In this document: positions 1 to 4,680 of the stretch, in pieces | How the letters are laid out: every line of letters begins with the position of its first letter | How positions within the stretch are numbered: position 1 is the first letter of the stretch | Source of the DNA: an uncultured Eubacteriales bacterium | Lineage (GTDB): Bacteria > Bacillota_I > Bacilli_A > RF39 > UBA660 | Length of the DNA stretch: 5,449 nucleotides | Direction of reading: 5' to 3' | Assembly (NCBI GenBank): GCA_900321645.1 | Contig: ONWZ01000087.1 | Span: 1-5,449 of the forward strand | Position numbers and translations under genes: made by a program | Notes under the pieces: model-generated | The model's database searches: none | What the model was told of the DNA's origin: nothing | The model's input: only the letters and a program-made list of their open reading frames with translations

Positions 1-568
1 CATAACTTTTCCCTTTTTCAATTAAATAGGCTGAATTAAGTCCAGCTATATATCCATTATACAAAAGTTCATCTAACTCGTCATTATCTATTAAGAAATA
101 TTTAATAAATTCACTTGTGTCTAATTTTTGTTGACTAACCTTTTTACAATTAAAAGCAATAAAGTAATGATTGAAGGCCGCTGAACAACCTTGATCTTGA
201 TAAAATGAACCAACATGAATTAGATTGTCACTTGTATATCCAGTCTCTTCTAAAAGTTCTCTTTTAGCAGCCTCAATTGGTTCTTCACCTGTTTCAATAT
301 AACCAGCCGGAAGTCCTACTCCTACCGTCCCCTTGGTAAATACTCTAGGCTCAATCGCAATAATTGTTTTCCCATCTTCTGTAATTGGATAGACAACTAC
401 CGCACTACCATCCTTTTCATTTTTTAAAATTCTTTCTCGTCTTATCGTTTCGCCATTATTTAATCGACATAAATAACTCTCAATTGATAAGAAATGATTA
501 CCATCTTGCTTTTCCATACATATTGTCTTTAGTTCTTTTAGTGTCTCAATAATTTCTTCTCTCACCAT
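1..568 (-). CDS. Nudix hydrolase, C-terminus outside window
   Basis: A Nudix-family pyrophosphohydrolase: these enzymes cleave nucleoside diphosphates linked to another group, using metal ions held by the Nudix box. 189 codons are visible with no stop, so the 3' end lies beyond base 1. The Nudix box matches GX5EX7REUXEEXGU at residues 89-111 (G89, E95, R103-E104, E107-E108, G110), with Tyr at the last position. The preceding GLPAGYIE resembles ADP-ribose pyrophosphatases. However, the proline-containing loop usual in that group about 15 residues after the box reads YQDQG here, so ADP-ribose specificity is uncertain. The ATG at 566-568 follows the pncB stop by 6 nt and has an AGGTG site 3 nt upstream, inside the end of pncB, so the two genes are co-transcribed. 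Its place in a NAD salvage operon suggests a NAD-derived substrate (inference). No winged-helix extension of the NrtR regulator type is visible. Confidence 0.94.
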   Translation of the reverse strand, partial: MVREEIIETLKELKTICMEKQDGNHFLSIESYLCRLNNGETIRRERILKNEKDGSAVVVYPITEDGKTIIAIEPRVFTKGTVGVGLPAGYIETGEEPIEAAKRELLEETGYTSDNLIHVGSFYQDQGCSAAFNHYFIAFNCKKVSQQKLDTSEFIKYFLIDNDELDELLYNGYIAGLNSAYLIEKGKSY

Positions 569-574
569 AGACAC

Positions 575-2032
575 CTATATCTTTCTAACTAATTTCTTTG
601 CATTAATAATCATTTCATTTTTAAAATTAACATAACTTTCTGTACCATCGACATAATAACCATGTGGTTTTTCAATCCTTTTCACTTCAGGATACATCGT
701 CATCATTTGCTTATTACAATAATCTCTCTTTTCCATAATAGATGGATCATCGTAAACTAACTTTCCTTTAACAAAAATTGGTTTTTGTAATCTAATTAGT
801 TCAAAATTACTAATCACAGTCCTTTTTAACATATCAGTTGGACTAACTATTAATAATTCACTTTTATTGATATCTTCATCTTGTCTAGTCATAATATCAG
901 CTATGGCATAACCACTTTCTTTATCATAAGCACGATATAATTTCTTAAAATCAGGATTTACAATCTTAATCGCATCATTACTTAATTTAATCGTTGGTCG
1001 ACCATTTATTGCCACTTCCTTATAAACACATCCCATGCGGCCTTCTGGTTTAGAAATATTATCACCAACACCTAAACTATCAAATATAGCACCTTGGCTC
1101 CTTAAAGACTCAATTGTTTTATCAGTAAGCCCATTACTTAAACATATCTTGGCTTGAGAGAAACCTGCGGCGTCCAGCATCTTTCTCGTTTCTTTAGATA
1201 AATAAGCTAAATCCCCCGAATCGATTCTCACTCCAATATGACTAACATCAAGATTATTCTTTTTCATATATTCAAATGTTTTAATTGCATTAGGAATACC
1301 ACTACGCAAAGTATCAATTGTATCGACAAGCAAAATACAATTATCAGGATAGGTCTTAGCATAAGCCATAAATGCATCTAATTCATTATCATATGATTCA
1401 ATAAAACTATGCGCCATTGTACCCATTGCCTTTAAATTTAACATATCAGCTGCTAAAACATTACTAGTACCAACACAGCCTGCCATAATTCCATATATGG
1501 AAGCATCGATAGCGGCTTCGCTACCATCAGCACGCCTTGCACCAAATTCCATTACCGGAATCCCTTTAGCAGCTTCGATAATTCTTCTTGCACCAGTCGC
1601 ATGTTCCATTGCCCCATTAATAATTGATAATATCGCAGTTTCTACTATCTGTGCTTCAATAAGCGGTGCCTTAACTGTCAAAAGCGGTTCATTTGGAAAT
1701 ACTGGTGTTCCATCCGGTATCGCATATACATCTCCACTAAATTTAAAGTTTTTTAAATAGTTTATAAATTCTTCTGAATAGCCTTTCCTACGAAAATAAG
1801 CCAGTTCTCTTTCATCAAATTTTAAGTTTTCAATAAAAGGAATAATCTTATCAAGTCCTGCCATAATGGCGTATCCACCATCATTAGGAACCTTTCTAAA
1901 GAATACATCAAATACTGCTTCATCACCCTCTTTACCATTTATAAGATAACCATTAGCCATCGTATACTCATATTCATCAGTAAGTAATGTATAATTTCTA
2001 GCAAGTCTTTCATATCCATTAGATAATTTCAT
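575..2032 (-). CDS. pncB: Nicotinate phosphoribosyltransferase (NAPRTase)
   Basis: Cytoplasmic enzyme of the Preiss-Handler pathway that joins nicotinate to PRPP to give nicotinate mononucleotide, with ATP hydrolysis stimulating the reaction. The 485 residues fit the Gram-positive NAPRTase type. Visible hallmarks are the N-terminal TLLTDEYEYTMANGY segment (about 15-29), FGARRADG (163-170), GTMAHSF with His208 at the site of the conserved phosphorylated histidine, VDTIDTLRSGI (236-246), RIDSGDL (269-275) in the PRPP/phosphate-binding barrel, SNGL (299-302) and GVGDNIS (321-327). The start is well set: GAGGAG lies 5 nt before the ATG, inside the last codons of pncA, and only one base separates the pncA stop from this ATG, which implies translational coupling. 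It uses the nicotinate made by PncA. The stop is TAG. Confidence 0.98.
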   Translation of the reverse strand: MKLSNGYERLARNYTLLTDEYEYTMANGYLINGKEGDEAVFDVFFRKVPNDGGYAIMAGLDKIIPFIENLKFDERELAYFRRKGYSEEFINYLKNFKFSGDVYAIPDGTPVFPNEPLLTVKAPLIEAQIVETAILSIINGAMEHATGARRIIEAAKGIPVMEFGARRADGSEAAIDASIYGIMAGCVGTSNVLAADMLNLKAMGTMAHSFIESYDNELDAFMAYAKTYPDNCILLVDTIDTLRSGIPNAIKTFEYMKKNNLDVSHIGVRIDSGDLAYLSKETRKMLDAAGFSQAKICLSNGLTDKTIESLRSQGAIFDSLGVGDNISKPEGRMGCVYKEVAINGRPTIKLSNDAIKIVNPDFKKLYRAYDKESGYAIADIMTRQDEDINKSELLIVSPTDMLKRTVISNFELIRLQKPIFVKGKLVYDDPSIMEKRDYCNKQMMTMYPEVKRIEKPHGYYVDGTESYVNFKNEMIINAKKLVRKI

Positions 2033-2033
2033 A

Positions 2034-2639
2034 CTATCTCCTCTTTCCTAAAACCTTTATTCCATTAGCTTGCATCATATTTAAAGCATCATTAGTAACC
2101 TTATCAGCATTATGTAGTGGTGCATCAAATGTATCGATAGCATCTTCATGTACACATACCTCAACATCTCTATTTGTTTGATCAAAGAAAGTTCTAAGCC
2201 CAATTGCTCCATTTTCTACGCATACTTCAGATAAACATCCCATAAGTCTTATTCTTTCTAATTTATAAAATTTTATTAGATCTTCATAAAAGAATGTTGC
2301 ATACATCAAATTAGTACTATTCTTAAAATAAGTAATCCCCATCTTTTCATACTTTTTTAATTCATCAATTACCTCAGTTTCTTTTGTGCCTTTTATACAA
2401 TGAGGACCATAAGTTTTAAATTCAACCGCGTCAATAGGATGACTATCCCTTACAAATACAATCCCCGTTTTGTCATCTTTTGATGCCTCTTCTAATAATT
2501 CAATTTGTCTTGGTACAATTCTCATTATTGAAGGTGCTGCTAGTTTTCCTTCCTTTACAAAACCATTTACCATATCAATGGTTATAAGCAATTCCCTAAC
2601 ACCTCTTAGTTTTTCAATGTCATTATTAATTGTTTTCAT
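2034..2639 (-). CDS. pncA: Nicotinamidase / isochorismatase-family cysteine hydrolase
   Basis: Hydrolyses nicotinamide to nicotinate and ammonia, feeding the next gene, pncB. The 201-residue protein shows the isochorismatase-fold catalytic triad: Asp22 in ITIDMVNGF, Lys106 in FKNSTN and the nucleophile Cys140 in GCLSEVCVENGA. Metal-binding candidates are Asp65 and His67 in VRDSHP and His80 in YGPHC. Isochorismatases and other family members share the fold, but a metal triad together with adjacency to pncB makes nicotinamidase the best call. The ATG has AAGGA 8 nt upstream. This is the first gene of the salvage operon, and a structured leader of about 115 nt precedes it. The TAG stop lies inside the ribosome binding site region of pncB. 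Confidence 0.96.
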   Translation of the reverse strand: MKTINNDIEKLRGVRELLITIDMVNGFVKEGKLAAPSIMRIVPRQIELLEEASKDDKTGIVFVRDSHPIDAVEFKTYGPHCIKGTKETEVIDELKKYEKMGITYFKNSTNLMYATFFYEDLIKFYKLERIRLMGCLSEVCVENGAIGLRTFFDQTNRDVEVCVHEDAIDTFDAPLHNADKVTNDALNMMQANGIKVLGKRR

Positions 2640-2640
2640 A

Positions 2641-2755
2641 CTATCATTCCTTTCTTTTTAACAATTTATTAATAACATAACTTAATAATTAAGAGATACT
2701 TAATAATATTTTGTTAAAAACAAAACTTTTAATTTTAACAAGTATCTCTCTTGTT
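2641..2755 (-). promoter_or_regulatory. Structured 5' leader of the pncA mRNA with inverted repeat
   Basis: The leader contains a 10-bp perfect inverted repeat: AGAGATACTT at 2692-2701 and AAGTATCTCT at 2740-2749. In the RNA it would form a stem enclosing 38 nt that include a smaller hairpin (TTTTGTT 2709-2715 with AACAAAA 2719-2725). The outer arms also lie inside two local palindromes: AACAAG-TATCTCT-CTTGTT (2737-2755, at the likely transcription start) and ATTAAG-AGATA-CTTAAT (2688-2704). A long stem and short hairpins are therefore mutually exclusive. No T-run follows, so it is not a simple terminator. It could be paired operators or an RNA switch. It does not look like the NAD-I or NAD-II riboswitches as I recall them. 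Confidence 0.5.
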
Positions 2756-2761
2756 AATAAC

Positions 2762-2790
2762 ATTTTATTAAAAACAAATGAATTTGTCAA
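2762..2790 (-). promoter_or_regulatory. Sigma-70-type promoter of the pncA-pncB-Nudix operon
   Basis: On the minus strand a perfect -35 box TTGACA (2785-2790) is followed after exactly 17 bp by TAAAAT (2762-2767). The expected start is near 2755, leaving a leader of about 115 nt before the pncA ATG. It points away from the toxin promoter, whose -35 box is about 70 bp away, so the two promoters are divergent. Confidence 0.85.
2774..2787. promoter_or_regulatory. Palindrome in the pncA promoter, possible operator
   Basis: ACAAAT-GA-ATTTGT is a perfect 6-bp-arm palindrome that overlaps the -35 box and fills most of the promoter spacer, a common place for a repressor to bind. A second small palindrome, TGTTA-A-TAACA (2752-2762), lies between the -10 box and the likely start. 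I cannot match either to a known niacin or NAD regulator such as NiaR. In such AT-rich DNA, chance is a real alternative. Confidence 0.4.
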
Positions 2791-2861
2791 CCCTTTTTTG
2801 CAAATTTCATTACTTTTTTTTTACTTAATAGTTAACAAAGTGCTTATTCATGACGATTTGC

Positions 2862-2890
2862 TTGACTTTTGAAATTTATCTTAATATAAT
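2862..2890 (+). promoter_or_regulatory. Sigma-70-type promoter of the toxin mRNA
   Basis: TTGACT at 2862-2867, a 17-bp spacer, then a perfect TATAAT at 2885-2890. Expected start is near G2897. It is one base from consensus and stands alone upstream of the 30-codon gene, so this short gene has its own strong transcription unit. Confidence 0.88.
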
Positions 2891-2919
2891 TACAAAGAGT
2901 ATTTAAGTAGTTAGTGTCT

Positions 2920-2952
2920 GCCTCCATTCATTCATTTGAATAGAAAGGAGGC
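2920..2952 (+). promoter_or_regulatory. 5' hairpin sequestering the toxin ribosome binding site
   Basis: GCCTCC (2920-2925) pairs exactly with GGAGGC (2947-2952), and the stem continues as ATTCA (2926-2930) with TGAAT (2937-2941) after a 5-nt bulge. The 3' arm contains the Shine-Dalgarno sequence AAAGGAGG (2944-2951), which ends 9 nt before the ATG. A near-perfect ribosome binding site is thus buried in a local stem, a typical way to keep type I toxin mRNAs untranslated until refolded. Confidence 0.75.
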
Positions 2953-2960
2953 TTGATAGA

Positions 2961-3053
2961 ATGAAAAAGCGTGAATCTCATATTCATTTGCTTAAGTATA
3001 TTACTATCATTTTATCACTCCTATTAGCAATGATAGTTGTAGTAAAAAAATGA
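2961..3053 (+). CDS. 30-residue membrane peptide, probable type I toxin
   Basis: A small gene with ATG, 30 sense codons and TGA, preceded by AAAGGAGG at 9-nt spacing. The peptide begins MKKRESHIH, then has an unbroken hydrophobic segment of about 17 residues (about 13-28, rich in Ile, Leu and Val) and ends in two lysines: one transmembrane helix with basic ends. This is the usual shape of type I toxins (TisB, ShoB, Fst and BsrG all fit it), which depolarise or damage the membrane. I do not recognise this sequence as any named family. It has its own promoter, a sequestered ribosome binding site, a terminator and a convergent antisense RNA. The coding region also contains a 9-bp perfect hairpin (ACTATCATT 3003-3011 with AATGATAGT 3029-3037), so the mRNA is highly structured. 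Alternatives are a small regulatory membrane protein or holin-like peptide. Confidence 0.75.
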   Translation: MKKRESHIHLLKYITIILSLLLAMIVVVKK

Positions 3054-3077
3054 CACTAGTCGTAATAGACTAATGTC
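3044..3077 (-). terminator. Intrinsic terminator of the antisense RNA and probably of the CcdA operon
   Basis: Read on the minus strand, arms at 3068-3077 and 3052-3061 pair over 10 positions with one A-C mismatch around a 6-nt loop, followed by one A and then seven T (3050 down to 3044). This is a strong terminator shape. The T-run is the complement of the A-run that encodes the last toxin codons. No other minus-strand terminator is visible between the CcdA stop and this site, so it may also end the desulfurase-thioredoxin-CcdA transcript. Confidence 0.85.
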
Positions 3078-3097
3078 CTAATCATCTTTGAGGCAGA

Positions 3098-3127
3098 CAT
3101 TCAATTACTTGAATGCTCTCTTTTTTT
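3098..3127 (+). terminator. Intrinsic terminator of the toxin mRNA
   Basis: CATTCAA (3098-3104), loop TTAC, TTGAATG (3109-3115), then CTCTC and seven T (3121-3127). The stem is AT-rich and the T-run begins 5 nt after it, so efficiency may be moderate. It gives a toxin RNA of about 230 nt. The 5' arm of the long-range pairing's partner (3090-3099) directly abuts and slightly overlaps this stem. Confidence 0.7.
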
Positions 3128-3155
3128 ATTATATGAGATTTCCTCTTCAATATAC

Positions 3156-3184
3156 ATTATATACTAATTAAATAAAAAATACAA
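3156..3184 (-). promoter_or_regulatory. Promoter of the antisense RNA
   Basis: On the minus strand TTGTAT (3179-3184), a 17-bp spacer, then perfect TATAAT (3156-3161). Expected start is near 3148. It lies immediately after the stop codon of the CcdA fusion gene, where no downstream minus-strand gene begins for 500 bp, so its product is most simply the antisense RNA. Confidence 0.8.
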
Positions 3185-3192
3185 GCAATCTC

Positions 3193-4416
3193 TTAAAAAT
3201 TAAACATCAACCATTCAGGTTTAAAAATTAACAAAATACCTATTCCAAGTAATAATATTCCACCAATTAATTTAGATAATTTGCCATACTTTGTTGAAAA
3301 GCCAGTTAATTCCATTGTTGACATAGCCACTATAAAAACTATTAAATCATCAAGTAAAAAAGCAATCATATAAATAGCTATATAAATCCCTTTTGCTAAA
3401 GCACTTGGATGATTTAGTGATAGTATCTCAATAAACATAACTGGTAGTCCCGCTGAGCAAGCAAGTTCCACAATATTTACTGATACCGCCAAAGCCATTG
3501 CTCCAAGTAATGCTAAAACCAACTTCTTTTCACTAGTAAACTTCTTAATCTTATCAAATATCTTATTTCTTTTCTTGTCGTCAATTACATCGCATCCATT
3601 GTCTTTACGATGCTTTACATAACTAGATAAATTAATCCCAGCACCAATTAGTGCAATAAGTCCAATAATTAGTCTTACATAATTAATTGATAAAAGTAAT
3701 GTTGCTGCATTTAACCATGCTAACATAAATAATAAGTAAACTAAAGCAGATGTTAATAAGAAAGTTATTCCAATAATGAACATTCTTTTCTTGTCATTCA
3801 TACCAATTAACATACTAATTAAGAAAAGTAATACCCACATTGCACATGGATTAAAACCATCAACTAAACCAATTAAGATAGATACAACCGGTAAAGCCAT
3901 ATTCTTTAAACTTATTTCTTTGCCAAATATCTTTATCTTATGCTCAGTTTTTTCAGCAATATATTGATTTACATCTGATTCATCACCCGTAACTGGATAA
4001 CTTGGTAATTTAATATTGCCAATATATTCTCCAGTTCTATCGACATAGCCATTATCTGAATAGTATTCAATTGCGCCAATAAATCTATCAGCATAGTTTT
4101 CTCGACTGAAGCCTTTAAAATACTTATCGCCAATTACCGTAAAGGGAGTCCCTACAACTTGTGTATCATAAAGGCTTGAAACTTCTGCCAATAATATAGC
4201 ATTTTCTTCATTTCCTATTTCATACATATAAATACTCACATTAGGATAATCATCTTTTATTTCACTCAAGAATTCAATTTCTTCCTTACAATGTGGGCAA
4301 GTATCTGAATGAAATAGATAAATATTTACTAAGTTCTTTTCACTATCAGCTAGTACTAAACCAACATTTAAAACAAAGATAACGAAAACAAATAATATTC
4401 TTTTAATTATTTTCAT
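3193..4416 (-). CDS. Exported thioredoxin domain fused to CcdA/DsbD-type electron transporter
   Basis: A membrane protein that probably carries reducing equivalents from cytoplasmic thioredoxin to an extracytoplasmic thioredoxin domain. Starting at ATG 4416 (407 residues), a signal peptide or anchor spans about 2-23, followed by a thioredoxin-fold domain with CPHC at 40-43 and a cis-proline motif GTPF near 89-92. About six hydrophobic segments follow: 174-205, 211-233, 245-267, 298-329, 340-366 and 380-398. Membrane cysteines typical of CcdA/DsbD occur in DGFNPCAM (Cys191) and VELACSAG (Cys320). The strongly basic loop at about 268-298 should be cytoplasmic, which puts the N-terminal domain outside, as expected. 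The gene overlaps the upstream thioredoxin gene by 14 nt. A TTG at 4425 could add three residues. The exact partner (cytochrome c maturation, disulfide isomerisation or repair) cannot be told from this window. Confidence 0.9.
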   Translation of the reverse strand: MKIIKRILFVFVIFVLNVGLVLADSEKNLVNIYLFHSDTCPHCKEEIEFLSEIKDDYPNVSIYMYEIGNEENAILLAEVSSLYDTQVVGTPFTVIGDKYFKGFSRENYADRFIGAIEYYSDNGYVDRTGEYIGNIKLPSYPVTGDESDVNQYIAEKTEHKIKIFGKEISLKNMALPVVSILIGLVDGFNPCAMWVLLFLISMLIGMNDKKRMFIIGITFLLTSALVYLLFMLAWLNAATLLLSINYVRLIIGLIALIGAGINLSSYVKHRKDNGCDVIDDKKRNKIFDKIKKFTSEKKLVLALLGAMALAVSVNIVELACSAGLPVMFIEILSLNHPSALAKGIYIAIYMIAFLLDDLIVFIVAMSTMELTGFSTKYGKLSKLIGGILLLGIGILLIFKPEWLMFNF

Positions 4417-4672
4417 ACTTATCAATCATCCTTCGTAAAGTATCCTCACTTTGTTCCCCGATTAAACGCTCTAATTCGTGATTATCCTCATCTACAAAAA
4501 TAACAATTGGCAATACTTTACCCGCTTCATATTTTTGTACTTCATTACTATTCATATCATAATCTAGATTGACAATATCTAAATTAGGATAATCATTCGT
4601 AATCTTATTCCATACTTTTTTCATAACTAAGCATCCCGGACACCACACTGCCCCAATCTTAATTATTCTCAT
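4403..4672 (-). CDS. Small cytoplasmic thioredoxin-like protein (CPGC)
   Basis: An 89-residue thioredoxin-fold protein without signal sequence, shorter than classical thioredoxin (about 105). It has the redox motif WCPGC at 10-14 (Cys11, Cys14) immediately after the first strand, and a cis-proline at Pro55 in GKVLPIVIF. The active site is therefore only ten residues from the start, so the usual N-terminal strand and helix are missing, as in many short thioredoxin/glutaredoxin-like proteins. The start is clear: AGGTGAT, a long match to the 16S rRNA tail, sits just before the ATG and spans the upstream stop. It lies 8 nt after the desulfurase gene and overlaps the CcdA fusion by 14 nt. It is the likely cytoplasmic electron donor to that transporter (inference from context). 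Confidence 0.92.
   Translation of the reverse strand: MRIIKIGAVWCPGCLVMKKVWNKITNDYPNLDIVNLDYDMNSNEVQKYEAGKVLPIVIFVDEDNHELERLIGEQSEDTLRRMIDKYENN
4417..4433 (-). promoter_or_regulatory. Ribosome binding site deciding between ATG 4416 and TTG 4425
   Basis: AAGGA lies at 4429-4433 on the minus strand. It is 12 nt from ATG 4416, rather long, but only 3 nt from TTG 4425, too short for good initiation. I prefer the ATG because of codon strength and because the basic n-region of the signal sequence starts there. Translational coupling from the overlapping thioredoxin gene would compensate for the spacing. Confidence 0.5.
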
Positions 4673-4680
4673 TTTATCAC

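Larger units (their letters stand above)
2913..3101 (+). repeat. Long-range 5'-3' inverted repeat in the toxin mRNA
   Basis: TGTCTGCCTC (2915-2924), near the 5' end of the toxin RNA, is the exact reverse complement of GAGGCAGACA (3090-3099), near its 3' end. The pairing extends to 12 pairs with one G-U and one A-U. The 5' arm shares GCCTC with the arm that sequesters the ribosome binding site, so the two pairings compete. Long-distance 5'-3' interactions are established features of type I toxin mRNAs such as hok and bsrG. Confidence 0.75.
3044..3148 (-). ncRNA. Antisense RNA, probable antitoxin of the 30-residue toxin
   Basis: Predicted from the promoter at 3156-3184 and the terminator at 3044-3077, about 105 nt. 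It is fully complementary to the last 84 nt or so of the toxin mRNA: the final codons, the 3' hairpin, the GAGGCAGACA arm and the terminator stem. No open reading frame with a ribosome binding site is evident in it. The layout is convergent with overlapping 3' ends, as in BsrG/SR4 and TxpA/RatA of B. subtilis. By binding the 3' arm it should release the 5' arm to fold onto the toxin ribosome binding site, and duplex formation may recruit RNase III. Transcription is inferred only from sequence. Confidence 0.7.

Noticed and set aside
1..568. NrtR, the Nudix-related regulator of NAD genes
   Set aside because: The catalytic Nudix box is intact and the visible 189 residues show no winged-helix domain; only a long unseen C-terminal extension could change this.
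2470..2661. Plus-strand open frame antisense to pncA, and similar plus-strand frames at 1497-1760, 3776-3967 and 4832-5140
   Set aside because: Each lies wholly or mostly opposite a conserved, motif-bearing gene, lacks a convincing ribosome binding site and has the skewed composition of a complement-strand shadow.
2692..2749. Intrinsic terminator or attenuator made by the 10-bp inverted repeat in the pncA leader
   Set aside because: Neither strand has a T-run directly after the stem and the loop is 38 nt long.
3051..3058. Reading the toxin TGA as Trp (Mollicute code), which would extend the peptide by Trp-His
   Set aside because: The Trp codons I checked in the large genes are TGG and no gene contains in-frame TGA, so the standard bacterial code applies.
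3044..3073. Possible -1 frameshift at the A-run with the following hairpin, adding a few residues to the toxin
   Set aside because: The hairpin starts one base after the A-run, too close for a usual frameshift stimulator, and the A-run is explained by the antisense terminator.
2862..3127. Fst/par-type toxin locus
   Set aside because: The repeats at the two ends are inverted, pairing the toxin mRNA with itself, rather than direct repeats that make the antisense RNA complementary to the 5' end as in par, and the peptide does not resemble Fst.
2640..3192. Insertion sequence remnant, CRISPR array or tRNA gene in the intergenic region
   Set aside because: No terminal repeats with target duplication, no regularly spaced repeats and no cloverleaf could be seen; the content is accounted for by promoters, the leader and the toxin-antitoxin locus.
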